Shown here in pieces: positions 1-6,440 of a DNA stretch of 12,028 nucleotides. The translations under genes were made by a program, and so were the position numbers. The stretch spans positions 15,524 through 27,551 of the forward strand of contig DIEK01000025.1 of the NCBI GenBank assembly GCA_002418595.1. Reading direction: 5' to 3'. Numbering within the stretch: the first letter of the stretch is position 1; each line of letters opens with the position of its first letter. The notes under the pieces were generated by a model. That model was not told the origin of the DNA. It did not search any database and saw only the letters and a program-made list of their open reading frames with translations. The stretch is from Candidatus Omnitrophica bacterium UBA5776 (lineage in GTDB: Bacteria > Omnitrophota > Gorgyraeia > Gygaellales > Profunditerraquicolaceae).

Positions 1-609
1 TTCTCCGGCAAGACGGGCTATCCCCGGCAGTATACCGGATGTGGAAATGGTAATGCGCCGGGCGCCGATATGAAAAGATTCCTTTGAATTGATTATCCGG
101 ACGGCCTTGATAAGATTGTCGTAATTATTGAACGGCTCGCCGGTGCCCATAAAAACAAGATGGGTGAGCCGGCCTCCGGCTTCTTTTTGCAGACGGCAGA
201 CCTGTTCCAGTATCTCTCCGCAGTTGAGGTTCCTTTCCAGCCCAAGCGCTCCGCTGGCGCAAAAGGCGCAGCGCAGGCCGCAACCTGCCTGAACGGAAAT
301 ACATCCCGTCATCCTGCGCTCCGTCGGGATAAGCACTGATTCTATCATATTCCCGTCCGCCAGTTCAGAAAGGAGCTTCACGGTTCCGTCTCTGGAGACC
401 AGCCTGTGCGCGACCACGGAGTTGTATATTGAAAAATCCGAAGACAGGTATTCCCTGAGGGAAGCCGGCAGGTCGCTCATGTCCCGGAACGTCCCGGCCA
501 TTTTTCTGTATATCCAGGCAAAAACCTGTTCTGCGTGAAAAGGCCGAATACCTGCGGCGTTAAACCGTTCTTTCAACTCCTCTAAAGATAACTCCTTTAT
601 ATCGGGCAT
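1..609 (-). CDS. rlmN: RlmN, 23S rRNA (adenine-C2) methyltransferase, partial (N-terminal 203 residues)
   Basis: This radical SAM enzyme methylates C2 of A2503 in 23S rRNA (and A37 of some tRNAs) in the cytoplasm, producing 5'-deoxyadenosine and S-adenosylhomocysteine. The reading frame is open to the left edge, so the last third of the protein, including the second catalytic cysteine, is outside the window. Seen directly: the CxxxCxxC cluster motif at C110, C114 and C117, a cysteine exactly seven residues before it (C103, matching E. coli C118), and a GEP motif in MGTGEPF (residues 154-160). The N-terminal segment around residues 22-35 (PFHAEQVFAWIYRK) is typical of RlmN. ATG at 609 is preceded by GAAGGAG, 22 bases after the acyl-CoA synthetase stop, so it is probably co-transcribed with it. 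Cfr is related, but nothing here favours it. Confidence 0.93.
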   Translation of the reverse strand, partial: MPDIKELSLEELKERFNAAGIRPFHAEQVFAWIYRKMAGTFRDMSDLPASLREYLSSDFSIYNSVVAHRLVSRDGTVKLLSELADGNMIESVLIPTERRMTGCISVQAGCGLRCAFCASGALGLERNLNCGEILEQVCRLQKEAGGRLTHLVFMGTGEPFNNYDNLIKAVRIINSKESFHIGARRITISTSGILPGIARLAGE

Positions 610-631
610 ACACTCCTTCGCCGGCGGAAGC

Positions 632-2155
632 TCAATTACCGGCAGGCTGCGGGCGCAAGCGTTCTTTATCGTTCTTACCGGAGCGGTTCTTGGGAAGGGC
701 GGGCAGGAATTCTATCTGCTGCGGGATCTTGAAACGCGCCAGATGTTCGCGGCAGAAATAGCGCAGGTCTTCCGCAGAAACAGCGGCGTCTTGTTTCAAC
801 ACTACCCAGGCCCTGGGGATCTCCCCGCGCAATTTATCCGGAACGCCGACCACCGCGGCCTCCGCCACCGCGGGATGACGCAACAGCACGGATTCCACTT
901 CCGGCTCGAAAACGATCTCTCCCCCTACCTTGATCATCTCTTTCTTCCGGCCCACGATGAACAGGTCCCCTTCTGCGTCTATCCGCCCCAGATCCCCGGT
1001 ATGGAACCACCCTCCCCGCATACTCTCGGCCGTCAACTCCGGGTCCTTGAAATAACCGTCTGTGACCACCCATCCGCGCACCGCCACTTCTCCCACCGCG
1101 CCGGCCTGCGCAGGCTTATCGTTTTCGTCAAGTATGCATATCTCAACCCACGGCGCAGGCCTGCCCACGCTTTCTATCTTGGCCGACCCCCTGGGAAGCA
1201 CCACTGTCGGGGCGTTGGTCTCGGTCATACCCCAGCCGTTGAGAAGTTGCGCGTCGGGGCAAAATTTCTGGAACCTGCGCAGCGCTTCCGGAGAGCTGGA
1301 AGCGCCGAAAGTAACCACCCAGCGCAGGCTGGACAAATCGAAACTCTCGAATTCCTTCAACTGCAACAAGGCGTAATACATGGATGGGACTATCCAGAAA
1401 CAGGTGATCCTCCTCTCCTGCACGATCTTGAGGAATTCCGCGGGGATAAAACGCTCCATAAGCACGAAAGTAAGCGAATACACGAGGCAGCCCTGGATAT
1501 AGATCAGTCCGCCGAGGTGAGAAAAAGGCAAAGCGCAGAGCGCTATGTCTTCTCCGCTCAATTCCACGAAATACTCCATCGCTTTCGGCGGAGCTTCCAG
1601 CTGGCGGTAGTTGACTATCACTCCTTTAGGCTTGCCGGTTGTTCCCGAGGTATAAAATATTATAGCCGGATCGGAATCATCCGGGACGGGAAACCCGGAA
1701 ATAGCGCAATCTTTTTCCGGGAGCTCCTTGAACGGAAATACGCCGGACGGATAAACTGTATCTTTGTGATTGCACACGAAGACCGAAGAAAGCGCGGGCA
1801 GTTTTTCCTTCAATCCGCAGGCTGAAACTACCGCCTTTTCGCGCATGATCAGGGTTTTAGCTTCGCAATGTCCCAGACAGGAGAGCAGTTCATCCGAAGT
1901 GAGCATAAAATCAAGCGGCACCGCCGTCGCGCCGAGAACCCACACCGCCAGATAGCTGAGGATATATTCCGGACAGCCAGGCAGGTATAGAGCTACCCTG
2001 TCTCCTTTAACTATACCGTGGGCAGACAAAGCCGCCGCCGCGGAAAAAACCTTATCCTTAAGCTCCCGGAAGGAGACTTCTTCTCCCCGGAAAACAAAAG
2101 CCGTTTTTGCCGGATGTTTCCGCGCCTGTTCTTTCAACAATGCCGTTATGTTCAT
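632..2155 (-). CDS. AMP-forming acyl-CoA synthetase / acid-CoA ligase (ANL superfamily)
   Basis: This 507-residue enzyme should activate a carboxylic acid with ATP to an acyl-adenylate and then a CoA thioester. All core ANL motifs are visible: the phosphate loop YTSGTTGKPKG (168-178), GWGMTET (307-313), GWFHTGDLG (382-390), GRKKEMIKVGGE hinge region (402-413) and the C-terminal lysine in NRSGK (K494). The length is normal for the family. I start at 2155 because AGGGAG lies just upstream; the frame extends 16 codons further (to 2203) without a better site. Substrate cannot be read from sequence. It is the last pathway gene before rlmN and follows the aldehyde dehydrogenase by 71 bases, so the likely substrate is the acid that the dehydrogenase makes. 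It is not acetyl-CoA synthetase proper, which is about 650 residues. A fatty or aromatic acid ligase is the alternative. Confidence 0.9.
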   Translation of the reverse strand: MNITALLKEQARKHPAKTAFVFRGEEVSFRELKDKVFSAAAALSAHGIVKGDRVALYLPGCPEYILSYLAVWVLGATAVPLDFMLTSDELLSCLGHCEAKTLIMREKAVVSACGLKEKLPALSSVFVCNHKDTVYPSGVFPFKELPEKDCAISGFPVPDDSDPAIIFYTSGTTGKPKGVIVNYRQLEAPPKAMEYFVELSGEDIALCALPFSHLGGLIYIQGCLVYSLTFVLMERFIPAEFLKIVQERRITCFWIVPSMYYALLQLKEFESFDLSSLRWVVTFGASSSPEALRRFQKFCPDAQLLNGWGMTETNAPTVVLPRGSAKIESVGRPAPWVEICILDENDKPAQAGAVGEVAVRGWVVTDGYFKDPELTAESMRGGWFHTGDLGRIDAEGDLFIVGRKKEMIKVGGEIVFEPEVESVLLRHPAVAEAAVVGVPDKLRGEIPRAWVVLKQDAAVSAEDLRYFCREHLARFKIPQQIEFLPALPKNRSGKNDKERLRPQPAGN

Positions 2156-2159
2156 TGTT

Positions 2160-2165
2160 CTCCCT
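2160..2165 (-). promoter_or_regulatory. Ribosome-binding site deciding the acyl-CoA synthetase start
   Basis: AGGGAG on the minus strand sits four bases before ATG at 2155. It supports the shorter 507-residue protein over an upstream in-frame start at 2203, whose extra residues do not look like the family N-terminus. Confidence 0.7.
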
Positions 2166-2178
2166 ATATAAAACCGGT

Positions 2179-2212
2179 AATCCCTGGGTTTGAGCGGAGC
2201 CAACCGGGGATT
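2179..2212 (-). repeat. Inverted repeat in the gap between aldehyde dehydrogenase and acyl-CoA synthetase
   Basis: In the 71-base gap, AATCCC and GGGATT form six-base outer arms. Inside them GGTT and AACC can pair, so an interrupted hairpin could form in the transcript. It is not followed directly by a long U run, so I do not call it a terminator. It might be a processing or stability element that separates expression of the ligase and rlmN from the upstream genes, or chance. Confidence 0.35.
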
Positions 2213-2226
2213 TCTGGGCGACGGGA

Positions 2227-3711
2227 TTAAAAACCGTACCAGTAACTCACCAGAGGTTTACCGCCTTCGCTCCTATCCAGCACCACGTTCTTCAGGCGCG
2301 TATATTCCAGGAATCCCGCCTTCCCCAGTTCTTTGCCGAACCCGCTTTTCTTGAACCCGCCGTATGGCAGACCGGGATAGAACATCCCGTAGGTATTTAT
2401 CCAGACCGTGCCGGAGTTTATCCCCGCCGCAAGTTTCAAGGCCGCGCCTTCATCACGCGTCCAGATGGAAGCGGCCAGCCCGTAGTCGGAATCATTGCAA
2501 AGACGCAGCGCCTCTTCAGGGCTTTTGAACCTGGAGAGCGCCGCCACCGGGCCAAAGACCTCGCAGCGGAAGATATTCATTTCCGAGGTCACTCCCGCCA
2601 ACACCGTCGGTTCGTAAAAAAACCCGCTGCGGAGACTTTCTTCGGACGGCGCCCTGCCGCCGCAGAGCAGTTCCGCCTTCCGGCTCAACGCCTCCCCCAC
2701 AAAGGAAGCAACCTTTTCCCTCTGCCCCTGCGATATCAAAGGCCCCATCTGCGTCCGAAAATCCGCGGCGTCGCCGACCGCGATCTTCTCCGCTGCGGCG
2801 GCAAACTTCGCGCAGAAGGCGTCGTAAACGCTCTCTTCCACCAGTATGCGCGACATCGCCGTGCACATCTGTCCCTGGTTCAGAAACACGGAAACAAGAC
2901 AACTGTTCACCGCGGTCTCCAGGTCGCTGCCGGCGAAGACCAGGGCTGCGGATTTCCCTCCCAGTTCCATCAGCGTCTTCTTCGGAGAAACGGCGGTATG
3001 GCCGAGAATGGCTCCTCCGCTTTCGTTACTGCCTGTAAAAGATATCATGTCGACCCTGGAGTCGGCACACAATTTTCTCCCCGCAAGTCCCCCCTCGCAA
3101 TTCACCACGTTCAACACCCCGTCCGGTATGCCTGCCGCGCAGGCTATTTCTGCCAGGGCGATCGCGCTTAAAGGAGTAAGCGAAGAAGGTTTTAATATCA
3201 CGCAGTTGCCCGCGGCAAGGGCGGAGGCGAGTTTCCAGCAGGCGATTAAAAGCGGATAATTCCAGGGGACGATCAGCAGGACCACTCCCAGCGGCTCGCG
3301 CAACAGGCGTCCTTCGGCCTCCGGCGGAAGGCCCGCCGGCGCAGGATCCTTCAAATACTCCTCGAAATGCGCGGCGGTCTCTTCGAAGACCTGGGCAGAA
3401 GAGGGAACATCCATGAAGGTTGTTTCTTTTATCGGCTTGCCGGCGTTCCATGTCTCCAACTGCGCCAGCTCAGCGGCGCGTTCGCGGATACCGGCGGCCA
3501 TTTTCACAAGGCATTCCCGGCGTTTATCCAAAGAAATATCTTTCCAGGAGCCTGAGTCGAACGCCCTGCGCGCGCCATCCAGAGCCGCTTCCAGTTCCGG
3601 CTCCAGAGCCAACTCCGCTTCGCACAACGGCACGCCGCGGGAAGGATTGATTACCGTCTTTTTGGCGCCTCCGTGAACAAACCTGCCGTTTATAAAAAGC
3701 CTGGCGTTCAT
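2227..3711 (-). CDS. NAD(P)-dependent aldehyde dehydrogenase
   Basis: This 494-residue classical ALDH should oxidise an aldehyde to its acid in the cytoplasm. Visible motifs are VPWNYP with the oxyanion Asn N151, the cofactor lysine in LKPSS (K174), FTGS (225-228), the general-base Glu in MELGGKS (E249), the catalytic Cys in NQGQMCTA (C283) and EVFGPV (384-389). All key residues are present, so it should be active. The overall pattern is closest to the betaine/amino-aldehyde and general aldehyde dehydrogenase group; substrate cannot be fixed. Its ATG (3711) overlaps the stop of the aldolase gene as ATGA, with no strong ribosome-binding site of its own, which points to translational coupling. 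In context it most likely removes the two-carbon aldehyde released by the aldolase and feeds an acid to the downstream CoA ligase. Confidence 0.93.
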   Translation of the reverse strand: MNARLFINGRFVHGGAKKTVINPSRGVPLCEAELALEPELEAALDGARRAFDSGSWKDISLDKRRECLVKMAAGIRERAAELAQLETWNAGKPIKETTFMDVPSSAQVFEETAAHFEEYLKDPAPAGLPPEAEGRLLREPLGVVLLIVPWNYPLLIACWKLASALAAGNCVILKPSSLTPLSAIALAEIACAAGIPDGVLNVVNCEGGLAGRKLCADSRVDMISFTGSNESGGAILGHTAVSPKKTLMELGGKSAALVFAGSDLETAVNSCLVSVFLNQGQMCTAMSRILVEESVYDAFCAKFAAAAEKIAVGDAADFRTQMGPLISQGQREKVASFVGEALSRKAELLCGGRAPSEESLRSGFFYEPTVLAGVTSEMNIFRCEVFGPVAALSRFKSPEEALRLCNDSDYGLAASIWTRDEGAALKLAAGINSGTVWINTYGMFYPGLPYGGFKKSGFGKELGKAGFLEYTRLKNVVLDRSEGGKPLVSYWYGF

Positions 3712-4721
3712 GAGGATACCGGCACCTGTTTGAAAAGCTCAAACAGCCTGCTGAAAGGAACGTACCAGCGGGAAAGCTGTCCGAGCTGGCCCTTGAGTTT
3801 CATTTTCCCCTGCGTCACCGCCGTGAACGGGTCGAGCCTGCCGGAGAAAACTTCTCTCCAGGCTGATGCCGGGGCCGAGATCACGAACGGGGCTTCCGCG
3901 CTGCGTTCAACGGAAGCGATCTTACCCTGCCGGAAAACGAATTTATAGGCGATCCCGTCATCGTCCAGCACCACCGAGAGCTGTAAAGTAAGCTCCAGTT
4001 CCCTGCCTTTTTCGGAGATAAAAGAGTCGCGGTTCACCAGGCCAACGATAGCGTCTATATGCTCAGGGGAAAACATCCGATAAGCGAGCCCGGAAGCCGC
4101 CGCTCGTTCCGTTTTCGCTTCCGCGGGCGTCAGCTCTATCCCGCAGGAAAACAAACGCGCCAGCGCCGCGGTCTTTATTGACTCCTCCAGAGTCTGCGCG
4201 AGATCCAGGGCTTTTGCCATATCGCCGGCCGCCGAGACTATGCCGTGGTTCTTCAGCACTATAAGATTCCCCTGCCGCAGGGCCGCGGTGATTTCCTGAG
4301 GCCTGGTCACGGTGGGAGTGTCCTGCGGCACCACCGGGACATCCCCGAGATAGAAAGATGCCTCGAAAGTAAGCGGTTTAAAAGAATCCCTGACGCTGAA
4401 ATAACCGTTGGCGAAAGGCGGATGGCAGTGCAATACGGCGTTTATCTCCGGAAACTCCTTATAGATCATTCTGTGCATCGGTAGTTCGGAGCTGGGGGTC
4501 CTGTCCTCCTCCGCGAGCCCGGAAACCAATCCCACGCAAACCATATCTTCTGCGGACAGCCTGCCCAGCCTGCTGCCGGAGGCGGTGATAATGATGCGCT
4601 TATCATCGAGCCTCACGCTCAGGTTGCCGGAAGCCGCCACCGCCATACCGCAGCGGTAAAGCTCTTTTCCGGTCTCTATCACTTCCGCCTCGGCCGTTTC
4701 CCTGGTGAATTTTCGCGCCAT
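3708..4721 (-). CDS. Class II (FucA-like) aldolase fused to a C-terminal SCP2-like domain
   Basis: Residues about 1-205 are a zinc-dependent class II aldolase of the fuculose-1-phosphate/adducin family. Seen: ASGNLS (30-35, phosphate-binding N33), TASGS (46-50), PSSE (76-79, with catalytic E79), the zinc histidines H98 and H100 in LHCHPP, and H159 in LKNHG. The phosphate and metal sites are complete, which fits cleavage of a ketose-1-phosphate to DHAP and an aldehyde. Residues about 225-337 resemble an SCP2 sterol-carrier domain: an alternating strand region (VVLDDDGIAYKFVFRQGKI), a helix with a DPFTAVTQGK segment, then KMKLKGQLGQL and a hydrophobic tail. FucA-type aldolases are usually about 210-220 residues, so the extra 120 are a true extension. 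ATG at 4721 has GAGG eight bases upstream and sits two bases after the isomerase stop. The aldolase call is firm; the SCP2 call is by pattern. Confidence 0.88.
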   Translation of the reverse strand: MARKFTRETAEAEVIETGKELYRCGMAVAASGNLSVRLDDKRIIITASGSRLGRLSAEDMVCVGLVSGLAEEDRTPSSELPMHRMIYKEFPEINAVLHCHPPFANGYFSVRDSFKPLTFEASFYLGDVPVVPQDTPTVTRPQEITAALRQGNLIVLKNHGIVSAAGDMAKALDLAQTLEESIKTAALARLFSCGIELTPAEAKTERAAASGLAYRMFSPEHIDAIVGLVNRDSFISEKGRELELTLQLSVVLDDDGIAYKFVFRQGKIASVERSAEAPFVISAPASAWREVFSGRLDPFTAVTQGKMKLKGQLGQLSRWYVPFSRLFELFKQVPVSS

Positions 4722-4723
4722 TT

Positions 4724-5656
4724 TTAAAACCTCATATGGATATGTTTAGTGATCAGTTCCGCCGGCGTGACGTCGAAAGCCGGATAATAAGCATTCACCC
4801 CTGCCGGGGCAAGCCTCAGCCCGCGGTAAGACAACAATTCTCTGCCCGGCCTGACCTCGATCTTTATATCTTCCCCGCACGCGGCTTGGGACGGAGGCGG
4901 ACAAAGCACGTAAAAAGGGACCCCGAAATATTTCGCGCAAATTGCCAGCTGTAATGTGCCGATTTTGTTGGCGATGTCCCCGTTTAAAGCAAGGTGGTCC
5001 GCTCCGGTAATGATCTTATTTACCCTTCTTTCTTTCATCACCTGCGCCGCCATGCCGTCTGTTATCACGGTAACAGGCACTCCGGCTTTTTTCAGTTCCC
5101 ACGCCGTCAGCCGGCTTCCCTGCCAGTAAGGCCTGGTCTCTGTGGCGTAAAAAGATATACTTTTTCCTTTATTCCTGCATAATTCCGCTATCAAAGGCAG
5201 CAGCCCGCTGACATTGCAATGCGTAAGCACGCTATCCCCGCCTTCGAAGAGCGCGGCTGCCTCCCCGGCCTGCTCTATTCTCGCGGACTTCAGTTCTTCC
5301 AGAAAACCCGATATCCTCCGCTCCACGGATTCCCCGGCTTGCGCCCAACCCAGCACCATACCGGTAAGCATCTTGAACGGCAGTGTGGGGCGCGCCGAAT
5401 TCAGCGCCTGCGCGATCTTTTCCAAATCCTGAACGCTCAATCTGCCCCCGTTTTTCTTGAGCTCCAGGAGAAAAGTATACATTACCAGCAATACCTGCCC
5501 GATCGCCCTGGTCTGCATACGCCTGATCACGCGCACCGACTGACGGTAACCCGTAACTTTAAGGTAACGGGATGCCCCGGGAAGAAACGTCTCATCCAAA
5601 ACGTTGAGCTCTTTCCCCTTCAAAAATACCGGCCAGAATAACGGAGAAAATCTCAT
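4724..5656 (-). CDS. MtnA/eIF2B-family sugar-1-phosphate isomerase (methylthioribose-1-phosphate isomerase-like)
   Basis: This protein should convert an aldose-1-phosphate (5-methylthioribose-, 5-deoxyribose- or ribose-1-phosphate) to the ketose-1-phosphate. Family signatures: LTHCNVSG with the catalytic-type cysteine C147, ATETRPYWQGSRLTAWEL (171-188), ITDGMA (198-203), ITGADHLALNGDIANKIGT with the catalytic-type aspartate D220, FYVLCPPPS (248-256) and DVTPAELIT (295-303). At 310 residues it is shorter than typical MtnA (about 340-370). The N-terminal MxVRGAPAIG signature is not intact: residues 47-54 read MQTRAIGQ. ATG at 5656 overlaps the phosphorylase stop (ATGA) with GGAAGGGAAGGG just before it. 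Placement between a nucleoside phosphorylase and a ketose-1-phosphate aldolase strongly supports the isomerase role. I leave the symbol empty because the substrate is uncertain. Confidence 0.85.
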   Translation of the reverse strand: MRFSPLFWPVFLKGKELNVLDETFLPGASRYLKVTGYRQSVRVIRRMQTRAIGQVLLVMYTFLLELKKNGGRLSVQDLEKIAQALNSARPTLPFKMLTGMVLGWAQAGESVERRISGFLEELKSARIEQAGEAAALFEGGDSVLTHCNVSGLLPLIAELCRNKGKSISFYATETRPYWQGSRLTAWELKKAGVPVTVITDGMAAQVMKERRVNKIITGADHLALNGDIANKIGTLQLAICAKYFGVPFYVLCPPPSQAACGEDIKIEVRPGRELLSYRGLRLAPAGVNAYYPAFDVTPAELITKHIHMRF

Positions 5657-6405
5657 CCCTTCCCTTCCATCTGCAGTACCGCCGCCAGCGCTATTTCTAT
5701 CAACTTCGTCTCCGCCATATAATACAATGGATTCATAAAACCCATTTCTCCGGTGATAACGTTGTCGCTGACCGCCAGAATAGAGGCCGCGCGCACGCCA
5801 TAAAACTGCGCTATGGTCAACAGTGATGAAGAGACCATATCCACTGCCAGCGCCCCTTTGCCGCGCTTGTCCTCCACTATCTCCCTGGTCTCCCGCAGCA
5901 GGGCGTCGGTACTCCAGACGCAGCCGCGGTGCACAACCGCCCCCGCGGCGGCAGCCGACGCGACAAGCACGTCGGAAAGCTCTTTGTCCGCCCTGGTGAC
6001 GAAAGAATCGTCCACATAATAGGGAGTGACGCCGTCGCCCCTCAGCACGGTATCGGCCACCACCAGGTCTCCAACCTTCATCTTCTCGTCCAGCGCGCCG
6101 CAGGTACCGATGCGTAGGACGTTCTTTATGCCGGCGTGACAGATCACCTCGGCGGTGATAGCTGTATCTGTAGAAAACCTGCCGCCGTTTATGGCGGTAA
6201 TCTTTATCCCTTTGTATGTACCGGTATACATGGTATATTCCATGAAAGAGAAATTGCGCACCGGCCCCTCTATTTTCTTCATCAGAACGTCCAGCCTGTC
6301 GCGGGGCCCGGGCACGACGGCGTATTTGCCGACGTCCTGCGGCCTGAGCTGGACCATCTCGGCAAGATCCTTACCGGTCAAATGCACGTCTTTCACCATT
6401 TTCAT
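5653..6405 (-). CDS. Nucleoside phosphorylase, PNP/uridine phosphorylase family (divergent)
   Basis: The enzyme should split a nucleoside with phosphate into base and (modified) ribose-1-phosphate. Motifs: VPGPRDR (31-37, R37 aligning with UP R30), NGGRFSTDTAI (73-83), RIGTCGAL (98-105, R98 aligning with UP R91), AVDMVSSS (187-194) and AVSDN (211-215). The N-terminus DVHLTGKDL resembles uridine phosphorylase, with H8 where UP uses His8 for the 5'-OH. The usual EME/VEME ribose-binding signature reads DMV, so the conserved Glu is Val191, and the uracil-binding QxR is not obvious. I start at 6405 (250 residues) because AAGGAG lies seven bases upstream and the N-terminus then matches the family. 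A TTG start at 6462 would overlap the upstream gene. It begins the core of the pathway, coupled to the isomerase by an ATGA overlap. Base and sugar specificity are open. Confidence 0.86.
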   Translation of the reverse strand: MKMVKDVHLTGKDLAEMVQLRPQDVGKYAVVPGPRDRLDVLMKKIEGPVRNFSFMEYTMYTGTYKGIKITAINGGRFSTDTAITAEVICHAGIKNVLRIGTCGALDEKMKVGDLVVADTVLRGDGVTPYYVDDSFVTRADKELSDVLVASAAAAGAVVHRGCVWSTDALLRETREIVEDKRGKGALAVDMVSSSLLTIAQFYGVRAASILAVSDNVITGEMGFMNPLYYMAETKLIEIALAAVLQMEGKG

Positions 6406-6412
6406 AACATCG

Positions 6413-6418
6413 CTCCTT
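6413..6418 (-). promoter_or_regulatory. Ribosome-binding site deciding the phosphorylase start
   Basis: A perfect AAGGAG on the minus strand is spaced seven bases from ATG at 6405. Upstream in-frame starts (ATG at 6435, TTG at 6462) have nothing as good, so the 250-residue form is preferred. Confidence 0.8.
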
Positions 6419-6440
6419 GCTGTTGTTCCGGTCATTTTCT

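Noticed and set aside
743..1825. A 360-codon plus-strand open frame opposite the acyl-CoA synthetase
   Set aside because: Antisense shadow: its translation is rich in His, Arg and Pro with no recognisable motif, while the minus strand carries complete ANL motifs over the same bases.
2156..2203. Sixteen-residue N-terminal extension of the acyl-CoA synthetase
   Set aside because: A good ribosome-binding site precedes the internal ATG at 2155, and the extension does not resemble the family N-terminus.
4724..6405. Calling the pair canonical MtnP and MtnA of methionine salvage
   Set aside because: The phosphorylase is UP/PNP-like rather than MtnP-like, the isomerase lacks RGAPAIG, and mtnB/C/D-type genes are absent; the general activities are kept but not the names.
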